64,000 bases of DNA, taken from positions 4,806,115 through 4,870,114 of the forward strand of contig CM065316.1 of assembly GCA_033032175.1 (NCBI GenBank), written 5' to 3'. Below the pieces are notes generated by a model. It was given only the letters and a program-made list of their open reading frames with translations, made no database searches and was not told the DNA's origin. Below are positions 55,573 to 64,000 of this stretch, in pieces (within the stretch, counting starts at the first letter, position 1; the number at the start of each line of letters is the position of its first letter). The translations under genes and the position numbers were made by a program. The DNA is from Saturnia japonica (lineage: Eukaryota > Arthropoda > Insecta > Lepidoptera > Saturniidae).

Positions 55573-57620
55573 CGTCTCAAATTATATTGAACTATATTAA
55601 TTACAATTAATTTAAAGATAAATTTTATTGATATCACTTAATTCGTAGCTTAATTAATTAATTAATTAATTTTAGCTTTTTCCTTATGGTTTATATTGTC
55701 GCTAAATTTTAAATTTGGTTAAGCATTGGATTGGTTAGGTCAAGTTGCAATTGAGATCATAACGCACGAGCCGAGCGAGCAAATCGAGCGGGCCACAGTT
55801 AGTAACGGCTTACAAGTGTTAGAAACAAGTCAGCCGTTGAAAATTCACATTCTTAGGTAAGCATTTCGATATTGTTTTATGATCTGATTTTAGTGACAAG
55901 TCTTATTAATTAGGTCATTGAACGTACATTTATTTGGTAATATTTAAAACCATACCCAGTTTATTTTAAGTAATATTCTTTCATCTGATAAAATTGTATA
56001 TTTTTTAAGTGTAAATTGTTATTAAAAAATAAACAGTTGAAATGATAAGTATTATAAGTATAAAACAAATAACTTACCAACAGTTAGTGGTTTATCTACA
56101 TTGTGTATGTATATCCATTTATCAGGCCAATAAAACAGCTTCGTATCACAAACGGGACTACCGACAAAACACATTATATCTCCCGTACACAATAGAATGG
56201 CCGAGTTGAGAACCAACGAGCCGAGTGTGGTGCGACTTCATGCGACAAATGCATTGAAATGATTCATATAGCTCTACACTATAGACATAAGTTACCTTTT
56301 GCAAAATAAATCTAAGATAGATATCTAAGATAGATATCTAGATAGATAGGTATATCAAATCTAAACCTTTACTAATAAAACATTAAGACAAGTCAAGATG
56401 TTGTTAAGAACTTGTTCTTTAGTGATTCGCGAGGTCTCATGTTGTATATTGCTCGAATTGCCTGCTTTTATAATATGAATATGGTATCTACTTAAGCTGC
56501 TGAACCCCAAAGTAAAATACCGTAAGACAATTAAACTATGGAAGTAAGCGAAATAGGCTAATCTAGCAGTGGCATTATCTGTTAATTGGCGAATGGCAGA
56601 TATGAGTTAATGGCGGGTATAGCCTTGAAGAAATTTACGATCTAATAAAGTTATTACTGTACCCCGTAAACTATGCTTATAGTTAAATATGAGTCAATGA
56701 TATTGATGAACATGAAATATAGAATCGTACTAATATGATTAACTACATATAGATATAGTTGATACACACAACATGTTAGTAAATTATAATTATATTGACA
56801 GTAACAGATTAGAAGTAGATACTTTACTTTTTGTTTATGCAAAATCATATAGAGACTATAGCAAAAAAGGGATATTTTCCTTAGCGTAAGTCGTTCATTA
56901 GTCCAGTGGATAAGATTTATTGTTAAGTTACAACATTCAACTTTTTAATTTACCTTTGTCGCCAAAGCTCGGACCCCAACTTTCTACTAAGAAGCCCAAT
57001 TAATCAGCGGACGGGCTAATGAGCGAATATTTCATTGTCCAGCTCCTTGCATGATACGAGTCCTATTTAGGGCTGCCTAAAATATATATCACAGTGTAAT
57101 GCAATTATCATTCCAATTACCATAAAAGTTAAAGTACACATCAATAAGATAAAAAATATATATAATCTGTTTTTTTTCTAGGTTCTATGACCTTTAACCT
57201 CTAGGATTACGTCGGCCCAGTTTCTCTAACGCATTTTATTTTAAGTAACTAGCAATCAAGTTACATACCGAATGGGCGTCAGGCTAGTTTGGACAATATA
57301 GCATGGAGGGACTGTGATCCACGTATTGAAACCAAGGAGCCCTACAAGAATTCCTTCCTCGCTCTTTTTTTGTTCCAGACACATTTCGTCATATCATGAT
57401 TAGGCGAAGTACGCTTTTTTCGTCATATTGCAAAAGTTATTCAAGGCCATGTGCCTGGAACGCAACCTATGGGCAATGACAATTTGATTACTGGACCTTC
57501 AATTAAGTAAAAAATAAAATTTCATTGTAAAGATTCTTCAAAATCGAACATAATGGAAAATGAAAACGATATTCGGCATACAAATTTGAAACCAAGGTAG
57601 GAATTCGATAAACAATACAA
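55573..57620. other. 2-kb stretch, only minor tandem repeats
   Basis: Contains TTAA tandem units at 55652-55673 and an imperfect tandem of ATCTAAGATAGAT at 56311-56350. The rest is AT-rich without motif-bearing frames or recognised repeat families. Confidence 0.42.
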
Positions 57621-57778
57621 ATGAAATAATACTACTACTACATAAAAACAGGACTGACACTAAATTACTGATCAGAGTTTCACTATAAAGTGGGACTCCA
57701 TGACTTTTCCAATTTCTAAATATAAAAATTGATGACGACTATAAATTAATTTAACACCAGTAATTATCATCATCATTA

Positions 57779-58978
57779 TATTAATACGTGAAGCAAAAAC
57801 TTTCTACCCCTTTTTAAGCGTATTGCGTGCACGGAAGACTGTGAGATTTGGTATGGTTAAAGTTTATATAGAGAAGGAGTGCAGAAAGCTAAAATTTATC
57901 TACAATATCTGTTACTAATTTAATAAATTAATACTGCGAATCCTAAATTATATATCCTAAATTAATATTGCCTGATGGTAATTGTATACCGTAGCTTATG
58001 GACACACAACACAACACAAGGTTATTTTACTGCGATCTTCTCTAGGGTACAGGTACTCCACCAGTTAGACTGCCGAAAGTAGAGAGAAATTTCCAAATAG
58101 ATTTCTTTGTGTCTTACCTCTCTTAAATGTTACAATATCTGGGCGACCGCGCTGTGCTCAGTGTCTTATAAACAATAAAGAAAAATACCAATCTAGGTAA
58201 ACTTGGAATGTAAAACATTATCTAAATACAAAGTTTCATCGAAATCGTTGGAGCCGTTTCCGAGAAACCAATTACATATATATATATATATACACAAGAA
58301 TTGATCACTTTATATATTAAGATATTTAACAATAACAGTTAACAGATTGTTTATTATATGAATAAGCATTATAATACAATTGCAAACGACATCTCAGCTG
58401 ACTTAACACCTTCCAATTTTCAAGACCGACGCCTCCACTTAATCAATAACCCGGAGGACTAACATTAAGTCCGGTCCACAGAAACTATTTAAATAAGCTC
58501 ACATTCAATCCATCCCGTTGGGTGCAGACTAGCATTAATAATTCCCTTAGACGCACATACGACAGTCGCAAGGTTCATATTATTATATTACTGGCGTCTG
58601 TGTTGGACAACCCTAAGGACGTCTTGAGACGATAGCCCGAGAGATCACAAACTATTAAATTTTTAATCGTTTTGTTTTTATATGATTAGTTAAATTACTT
58701 TTTTTTTTTTCAATAAAATGATTTATTCGCTTCTGCGTATTGCATATATACATAATATTTTTTATGCTGTTTAAAAAAATATTGAGACCGAATATAATGA
58801 TATCTTAATATTAACAAGATAGCAAGTTAACAGCTTCAATCTGTAAAAGTAAAATTTATTCATTCATCCCTATACTCTATGAATTTATAAATGAATACTG
58901 TGAATCCTAAAAAGACCAGTGCCATTGAACTTAGACCCCCCATAATATTGACATTGTCACTCAATGAAAGTGACAGTT
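57779..58978 (+). repeat. M2 repeat split by a ~935-bp insertion
   Basis: The left half ends with AATACTGCGAATCCTAA (57934-57950), and the right half starts with AATACTGTGAATCCTAA (58893-58909), a near-exact repeat, so the intervening segment looks like an insertion that duplicated about 17 bp. The left half has GTGAAGCAAAAACTTT and GCACGGAAGACTGTGAGATT; the right half has AACTTAGACCCCCCATAATA and TTGTCACTCAATGAAAGTGA. The far right end is missing. Confidence 0.6.
57965..58330 (+). repeat. CTGATGGTAA-type repeat and RTE-like tail
   Basis: 57965-58145 has GCCTGATGGTAATTGTATAC, CCGTAGCTTATGG, ACTGCGATCTTCTCTAGGG and CTTACCTCTCTTA. 58195-58325 has AAAGTTTCATCGAAATCGTT, GGAGCCGTTTCC and a TATATATATATA run with a TATATATTAAGATAT end, like tails of RTE-type elements. 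Together they make up the left part of the insert within the M2 copy. Confidence 0.5.
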
Positions 58979-59134
58979 ATAATAAAAAAAAATTATAACT
59001 TTATATAATAAATTATATTTTTATAATTTTTATACTTAGAAATTGGAAAAGTCATGGAGTCCCACTTTATTGTGAAACTCTGATGAGTAGTTTAGTGTCA
59101 GTCCTGTTTTTATGTAGTAGTAGTATTATTTCAT

Positions 59135-60734
59135 ATATATTTCATATTTAATATTTCAACTCTATCTACTATACTCCCTTCAAGAGTTGATTTTCCAAAA
59201 TACATTTTTTTTTTTGTAACTACGTGATTTATTTGCCGATTTTCATTTTTTAGTTTTAAAACGGACAGAACGGTCATATAATATTTTTTCTCTTTTCATT
59301 CTTACTAATGTTTTTTTTTTTTAATTCTTCGCTGTACGTTCTCACATTTCAGAGTTAACTTACTGATCAAATTAAATATTTACAGCCACAGTAAATTGGC
59401 TAGGCGTTGGTCATTCTGTGATTAGGAACTATTCTTTTATATTCCAGCAACCGCGTCTAACTTCAACGTGTTTTAATAATATAATAACAATAACACATAA
59501 AGTCTATGAACGTAGTTTTCTACCAGTTAAAGAATGTTTATTATCTGATCCGTGGTTTCAAAGATTACATACTCCAAATATATGCACAAACTTTATCACT
59601 GTAGAATAGTAATATAATAAAATAGCATATATAGTATAAATAAACATCTATTCATAATTATAAGTTTTATAACAAATCGCATCCCAATCTCTTGGACTAA
59701 AAGGGTTGTCTTAATGGAAACATGTCGTCCGCAATGAGGGATATTCTCGGCATATGCCGCTGTGGCACGAGGCATCGGGCACGAGGCACTGTCACACGGC
59801 ACACTTGGTAATAACCCGCCTTGACTCGAAGCAGACAAAACATTCTATTCTACGTGCTGATTGGCTAAAGGTATGTTCGAACGCGATCCAATATAGATTA
59901 AGGTATTTTGATACTTTAAATTTCTTAAGACTCCGGCTCTGAGGCCGTTATGTGTTCTATAAAATCATAAAATTAATATGGCGTAATTCATAAAGAAACC
60001 CGTTCTTAGACATAATCAGTAATTTTGATAGTTTTAACTTTAAGTTCTTCTGGTATATGTAAAAATTTGCGGATGTGAAGTTAGTTTTAAACTGTGAGAA
60101 CTTGAAAATAAATTTTGAAGTCAAATACATGTTCCGTATAGACTTCCGTAGCTAAATATCATAGTTGCGAATTTACACAGCAAATAATTTTCTTTTGCAA
60201 ATGGGTTCAAAAATCTTCTTTAGCTTATACATATTTCTGATTTTGTTATGTAAATTTGTGTATTACGCTAGATTCATATTTTAATATTTTTTCTTGTTTC
60301 TCGGAGTTGCAGTGCTTAAATTAAACATTTAAATTTACTGTATCCTTAAATTATAAATGTGCAAAAAAATTACTAAAATATTAATATTATTACAAAGTAC
60401 CAAATGCATATGTTCGCTCTATAATAATGACCACCGTCAGCGGGCGAGGTACAAATCTACATATTGGGGTGTGGGCATTTCTTGCAGCCCCGTCTGAGAT
60501 ATGTGTCTTGGAACTACCCGTGTCCGAGGATGGGGTGGCGACAGGGACGTAATCAGATATAGAGTTTAATTAGAGTGGGTACTTATTTAGATTTGGCAAC
60601 TACTGTTTAGCAATTTGTTTATAGTATTGCTCACAATATTTCGACCTAATTTCTAGGTATCACTTTTCTTCGTCATCTTATGGGTTTCACTTATCTAAGG
60701 ATCATGTTTAAATTTGCATTGATATCAGACTTCT
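59135..60734. other. 1.6-kb stretch with no recognised feature
   Basis: AT-rich, with CpG-containing patches at 59740-59830 (repeated GGCACGAGGCA) and 60425-60550. The latter contains GCCCCGTCTGAGATATGTG and looks like foreign GC-rich DNA, perhaps a decayed LINE, but no frame reads as one. Confidence 0.4.
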
Positions 60735-60905
60735 TTTGTCAAATTTAGAAGAGAGTAATATTGAGAGCTGCGTGCGCATCATGTAACGGAAGTGTGACAA
60801 GATGAAGTTAGCCGTCATTGATAATAATGTGAATTCATTTTACTGACTTTTATTTTTATATTGTGTTAAGAAATTTAGCTTTGTATAAATAAACATTAAT
60901 TTAGA
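60735..60905 (+). repeat. M3 repeat, left arm only
   Basis: GAGAGCTGCGTGCGCATCAT, GTAACGGAAGTGTGACAAGA, TGAAGTTAGCCGTCATTGAT, TTTTACTGACTTTTATTTTT and TATAAATAAACATTAATTTA follow the M3 order. The expected inverted right arm is absent; an M2 copy begins at about 60912. Confidence 0.6.
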
Positions 60906-60911
60906 TAAATT

Positions 60912-61248
60912 TAGACAAATTCGACCAGCGACTTTTTCATCATAGACTATTTTCTATTTGACATTTGCAGTATGAACATAAACAATGAATATTATATCCC
61001 TTGCTGTCATTTTCATTGAGTGACAATGTCAATATTTTGGGGGGTCTGAGTTCAATGGCACTGGTCTTTTTAGGATTCACAGTATTCATTTATTTAATTT
61101 AATATATTAGTAACAGATATTATAGATAAACTTTAGCCTTCTGCACTCCTTCTCCATATAAACTTTAACCATGCCAAATCTCACAGACTTCCGTACACGC
61201 AATACACTTAAAAACGGGTACAAATTTTTTGCTTCACGTATTAATATG
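60912..61248 (-). repeat. M2 repeat, full-length reverse copy
   Basis: In reverse: CGACCAGCGACTTTTTCATC, TATTTTGGGGGGTCTGAGTT, AATCTCACAGACTTCCGTAC, and TTTTTGCTTCACGTATTAAT at the end. It adjoins the M3 arm directly. Confidence 0.75.
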
Positions 61249-61484
61249 ATCATTAAAAATAATCCAAGTCCGTCCTACCCACATAAATGTTTAAGGTATG
61301 CAGATGCGGATCGGCCGTGATAAGTTAATTCCTACTGGTCTATCCCTTACCCGTATCAAAATTATAATAGCGCCGAATGTTCTCGAATATGTGGACCGGA
61401 GCTCGCTTATTGAAAACTTAATTGTTGCGGGATATTTCCCAGTTATACTCGTATATTACAATATTGTCTGCGTTACTCATATCT
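61249..61484. other. no feature seen
   Basis: Short spacer with a motif-free 62-codon frame (61298-61486). Confidence 0.4.
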
Positions 61485-61690
61485 AACATTATAAAGCTTA
61501 TTTGTTTATTTGAACGCGCTAATCTCTGCAAATACCATTCGAACTTGAAAAATAATTTTGTAATTGATAGATTATTTATTGAGGAGGATTATAGGCTATA
61601 TATCTTCACGCTACCTCTCTAAGGAGCAGAGTAATAACTATGAAAGTCAAGCAATTTGGCAACCTGTAGTGGTATAGTGTAATGGGAGTG
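61485..61690 (+). repeat. GTTTGTTTGAACG-type repeat
   Basis: TAACATTATAAAGCTTATTT, GTTTATTTGAACGCGCTAAT, ATTTATTGAGGAGGATTATA, GGCTATATATCTTCACGCTA and AAGTCAAGCAATTTGGCAAC. It parallels the copies at 39875 and 63790. Confidence 0.62.
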
Positions 61691-62366
61691 AGGTTACATA
61701 ACGAAAGGCTAGACGGATGCTTTGACGGTGACGCGATGGAGATTTGGTTGAATACATTTATCACGAGTGTAACCGTGGGAGACAGCTAGACTAGTATGTC
61801 ATGATGGTTAAGATCAGATGGTCTGATACAATGTGAAATACCGAAGTTCTGCCAATGTTGGTGGTATTGAGGCCTATTTAATGCAGTGACAGATTCGGTG
61901 GTGCGGTCACGTATCTCTCATGGCGGAGGAAAGAGTGGCAAAGCGCATCCTCTACTCCGAACTGGAGGTGGAAAAGCGGAATCATGGCGGTCCCCAACTC
62001 CGGTACAAGGATGTTCAAAAGCGACACATGAAGAGATGTAACATAGAGCCTTCTCATTGGAAATATTTGGTAGCACAACGGTCGAAATGGCGCAGGATGG
62101 TGAACAGCCATGGACGCGAGTTCGAACTTCAGCGTAAAGCTGTCCTTGATACCAAGGGTGACCAGGTAAAGGCTCGCCCACCTGATGCCATAACATATCA
62201 TTATGTGAACGACGTACTCACGTGCCCTCAGTGTGCACGGAGTTTCGCCGCGAAGATAGGTTGCATAAGCCATCTTCGAGCGCACCAGCAGCATTTCTCA
62301 GACAAGGAGTCGAAGTGGCCGCCATGGCCGAAATCGGTCAGAACAATCATCATCAGTATGTCATAA
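61691..62366 (+). pseudogene. LINE ORF2 C-terminal region ending in a C2H2 finger
   Basis: From about 61850 the frame reads ANVGGIEAYLMQ, stop, QIRWCGHVSLMAEERVAKRI, LYSELEVEKRNHGGPQLRYK, DVQKRHMKRCNIEPSHWKYL, a KWRRMV block, and near the end CPQCARSFAAKIGCISHLRAH (CX2CX12HX3H finger), to a stop at 62364-62366. W-x-G-H-V, L-x-x-E-L and G-G-x-x-L-R-Y-K-D are shared by the ORF2 ends of several non-LTR clades. Before the TGA near 61882, only frameshifted traces (NTEVL) remain back to about 61810. From ATG 61920 it is open for 148 codons, so a small zinc-finger protein is conceivable, but a LINE relic is by far the simplest reading. Minus-strand frames here are antisense shadows. Confidence 0.72.
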
Positions 62367-62599
62367 TTATATGGATCGTAATTACCAGCGTGAAGATAAA
62401 TTGGAGCTTGAAAAGGGATAGATTGTTGCAATAAACGTGATTCATCTTTGCAATAAGAAGATATTAATTGACAACGGATCAGAGCTGGTTGCTTTATCAG
62501 ATATATCTAATTTGGATATTTTTTTAAGGTAGATAGAGAATAAGAAATGTAGAAAGATTTTCGAATATCTACTTCTAAGGAGTTCTTTTTCTTCTTCTT
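62367..62599. other. no feature seen
   Basis: Possible remainder of the LINE 3' UTR; no tail identified. A TTC run lies at 62588-62603. Confidence 0.35.
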
Positions 62600-63019
62600 C
62601 TTCCTAACTTGGCAACAAATCCTTGGAGACCATTACTGCCATTATCAACTGAATTCCTCATGTCTTATGGCGATCTCAGTATTCTTTCTAACAAGATGGT
62701 GGCTCCCTTGTTAGAATTTTCTAGGGAGTTTTTGTGGGATCCTAGAATACATGATTTTAGTTTATATTTACAATCCAATTCACTTATGCACAAAAACCAA
62801 ACCATATCATGCAAAACGCCACCAATATTACATAACTAGCTTGTACCCGCGACTTCGTCTGTCCCTTGTTAGAATTTTCTAGGGAGTTTTTGTGGGATCC
62901 TAGAATACATGATTTTAGTTTATATTTACAATCCAATTCACTTATGCACAAAAACCAAACCATATCATGCAAAACGCCTCCAATATTACATAACTAGCTG
63001 GTACCCGCGACTTCGTCTG
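62600..63019 (+). repeat. interspersed repeat with a 158-bp tandem duplication
   Basis: Unit 1 (62704-62861) and unit 2 (62862-63019) are identical except for two substitutions (CACCAATATT/CTCCAATATT and AGCTTGTACC/AGCTGGTACC). Each runs from TCCCTTGTTAGAATTTTCTA to GACTTCGTCTG and includes the junction of two families: the TTAGAATTTTCTAGGG repeat (also at 7985) and the ACTAGCTG-family start. The 76-codon frame 62609-62839 is a shadow. Confidence 0.9.
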
Positions 63020-63536
63020 CGTATTATTGGATATACGCAAATTGATCTCGGAACACGACAAACCAAAAGAAAATCATAGATGGGTTTGTAACTATGTGTA
63101 TCGTGGACGCGATCCCTACCACTCCGTTATATTACTTCATATGCACCAGCTCATTTCAAATTTGACAAAGCAAAAAAATCATAGATGGGTATTATATTTG
63201 TAGGATAACACCAGTGAAACTATGCCTTTTCCCGGGATAATAAGTACCCTATGTGTTATTTTAGTTCATAGACTATCTGTTACATCTGTTAATTTTATAG
63301 ACAAAAATGCTTATTGTGGGTGTTCCTTAGAAGAAATATATATACTTTCACTGACTTTATTATGGGTTTTTTAATACCTACAGTTATGTAGTACATTTAT
63401 TTGCTATGTCTCTTATGGTTTACTCAGCGTAAGCCATTTAGGCACCCGAATTGATTCACCATGACATGTTTTTTTCGCGGATCGCTAATTCTTTTTCTAA
63501 AATAAAAGTAGCCTATAAAGCCTAGCCTATAATAAA
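63000..63536 (+). repeat. ACTAGCTG-family repeat, long copy
   Basis: Begins within unit 2 of the tandem duplication (AACTAGCTGGTACCCGCGAC, 62992), and includes GTTTACTCAGCGTAAGCCAT, AATTGATTCACCATGACATG and GATCGCTAATTCTTTTTC. It is cut off by the S2 SINE at 63537. Confidence 0.65.
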
Positions 63537-63715
63537 GGCGCAGTGGTAGTAAACGCTACTATTGAGCCGAGAGATCGCGGGTTTGATCCCCGCCCATGAC
63601 TGACTTTGTGTGATAAGCATAAATGTCAGTTGTGTGTGTCTGGATGTTAAATATATATGTATGTATATCAGCTGTTTAGTTGCCATATTACAAGCTTTGT
63701 GTCGTGAAATCCGAA
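63537..63715 (+). repeat. S2 tRNA-derived SINE
   Basis: GGCGCAGTGGTAGTAAACGC, GAGCCGAGAGATCGCGGGTT, TGATCCCCGCCCATGACTGA, ATGTATATCAGCTGTTTAGT and ACAAGCTTTG. The extreme 5' bases of the head (GGCCTCGT at 22771) are missing, so it is slightly 5'-truncated and joins an ACTAGCTG-family copy. Compared with 22771, the B box reads GGTTTGATCCC. The 94-codon minus frame over it (63522-63806) is a shadow. Confidence 0.78.
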
Positions 63716-63789
63716 TGTATTCGTTTTTTGAAGTGGTTGCGTTGGCAACAGTTGTTGTTAGAAAATAAAAAGAACTGAGAAAATGTGAA

Positions 63790-64000
63790 TCCTCGTTAAT
63801 ATTCAAAGCTCAAGAGTTTGTTTGTTTAAACGTGCTAATCTCTGGAACTACCAGTCAAATATGAAAAATTCTTTTCGCATTTCATAGATTATTTATTGAG
63901 GAAGATTATAAGCTATATAAACAAGCTTCGACCCAAAAGAGCGGGGCAGTAACTATGAACATCAAGCAATTTGGCAAGCTGTAGGCAAGTAGAGAAAACG
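63790..64000 (+). repeat. GTTTGTTTGAACG-type repeat, runs off the window
   Basis: TTCAAAGCTCAAGAGTTTGT, TTGTTTAAACGTGCTAATCT, GATTATTTATTGAGGAAGAT, TATAAGCTATATAAACAAGC and CATCAAGCAATTTGGCAAGC. Third copy in the window; its end may lie beyond position 64000. Confidence 0.62.

Larger units (their letters stand above)
57621..59134. repeat. 1.5-kb unit bounded by 110-bp inverted repeats
   Basis: 57621-57730 (ATGAAATAATACTACTACTA ... ACTATAAAGTGGGACTCCAT ... CTAAATATAAAAATT) is the reverse complement of 59025-59134 with about four mismatches. Between them lie an M2 element in two halves (57779-57957 and 58893-58978), a CTGATGGTAA-type repeat (57965-58145) and an RTE-like tail with TA repeats (58195-58325). 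No transposase frame. It could be a non-autonomous DNA transposon that captured other repeats, or an inverted duplication. Confidence 0.65.

Noticed and set aside
61878..62294. 138-codon minus-strand frame
   Set aside because: Antisense to the LINE ORF2 C-terminal frame, which carries recognisable motifs.
1..64000. CRISPR array, bacterial operons, ribosome binding sites or riboswitches
   Set aside because: Content is plainly eukaryotic; direct repeats found are SINE/LINE/MITE copies or one 158-bp tandem pair, not regularly spaced short repeats.
1..64000. Integrated viral or viral-like genes
   Set aside because: No capsid, envelope, integrase or viral polymerase motifs were seen; the reverse transcriptase present belongs to a non-LTR element.

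Overview
The window looks like AT-rich, gene-poor insect DNA, most likely lepidopteran. The grounds are the types of mobile element present (mariner and Tc1 DNA transposons, jockey-, R1-, RTE- and CR1-like non-LTR retrotransposons, tRNA-derived SINEs) and several short interspersed families that I recognise as common in moth and butterfly genomes. That attribution is inference from repeat content; no single host gene identifies the organism. I found no convincing host protein-coding gene, rRNA, canonical tRNA gene or CRISPR array. Nothing here amounts to a new cellular system. The substance of the window is layered mobile DNA.

Region by region: 1-12.8 kb holds scattered repeat copies, two LINE relics (RNase H piece at 2.3 kb, C-terminal piece at 3.8 kb) and long stretches without recognisable content. 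12.8-14.9 kb is a nest: a Tc1-like element (DD34E transposase, one premature stop, matching terminal inverted repeats, TA target site) inside an older interspersed repeat that starts ACTAGCTG. 15.4-16.8 kb is a three-layer nest: a tRNA-derived SINE split by a 5'-truncated R1-clade LINE, itself split by a reverse-oriented jockey 3' end with an 84-T tract and a 12-bp target duplication. 17-48 kb is a field of repeat copies with LINE C-terminal relics at 18.3, 29.4, 40.8 and 44.2 kb, two jockey 3' ends (32.8 and 45.9 kb), and one CpG-rich stretch near 42 kb that could be a host promoter or first exon.

48.65-53.89 kb is the clearest structure: a decayed mariner (D,D34D) disrupted by a 4-kb jockey-type LINE flanked by a perfect 13-bp duplication of mariner coding sequence. 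When the insert is taken out, the mariner frame reads straight across the join. The jockey copy keeps the end of ORF1 (two zinc knuckles) and a complete endonuclease/reverse transcriptase ORF2 with one early stop. 54-64 kb has three more LINE C-terminal relics (54.4, 55.4 and 61.9 kb, the last ending in a C2H2 finger), a 1.5-kb unit bounded by 110-bp inverted repeats (57.6/59.1 kb), a 158-bp tandem duplication (62.7 kb) and further SINE and repeat copies.

The elements do not form a pathway. Their order of insertion can be read: older short families and SINEs first, then mariner, Tc1 and R1-like copies, then jockey copies on top.
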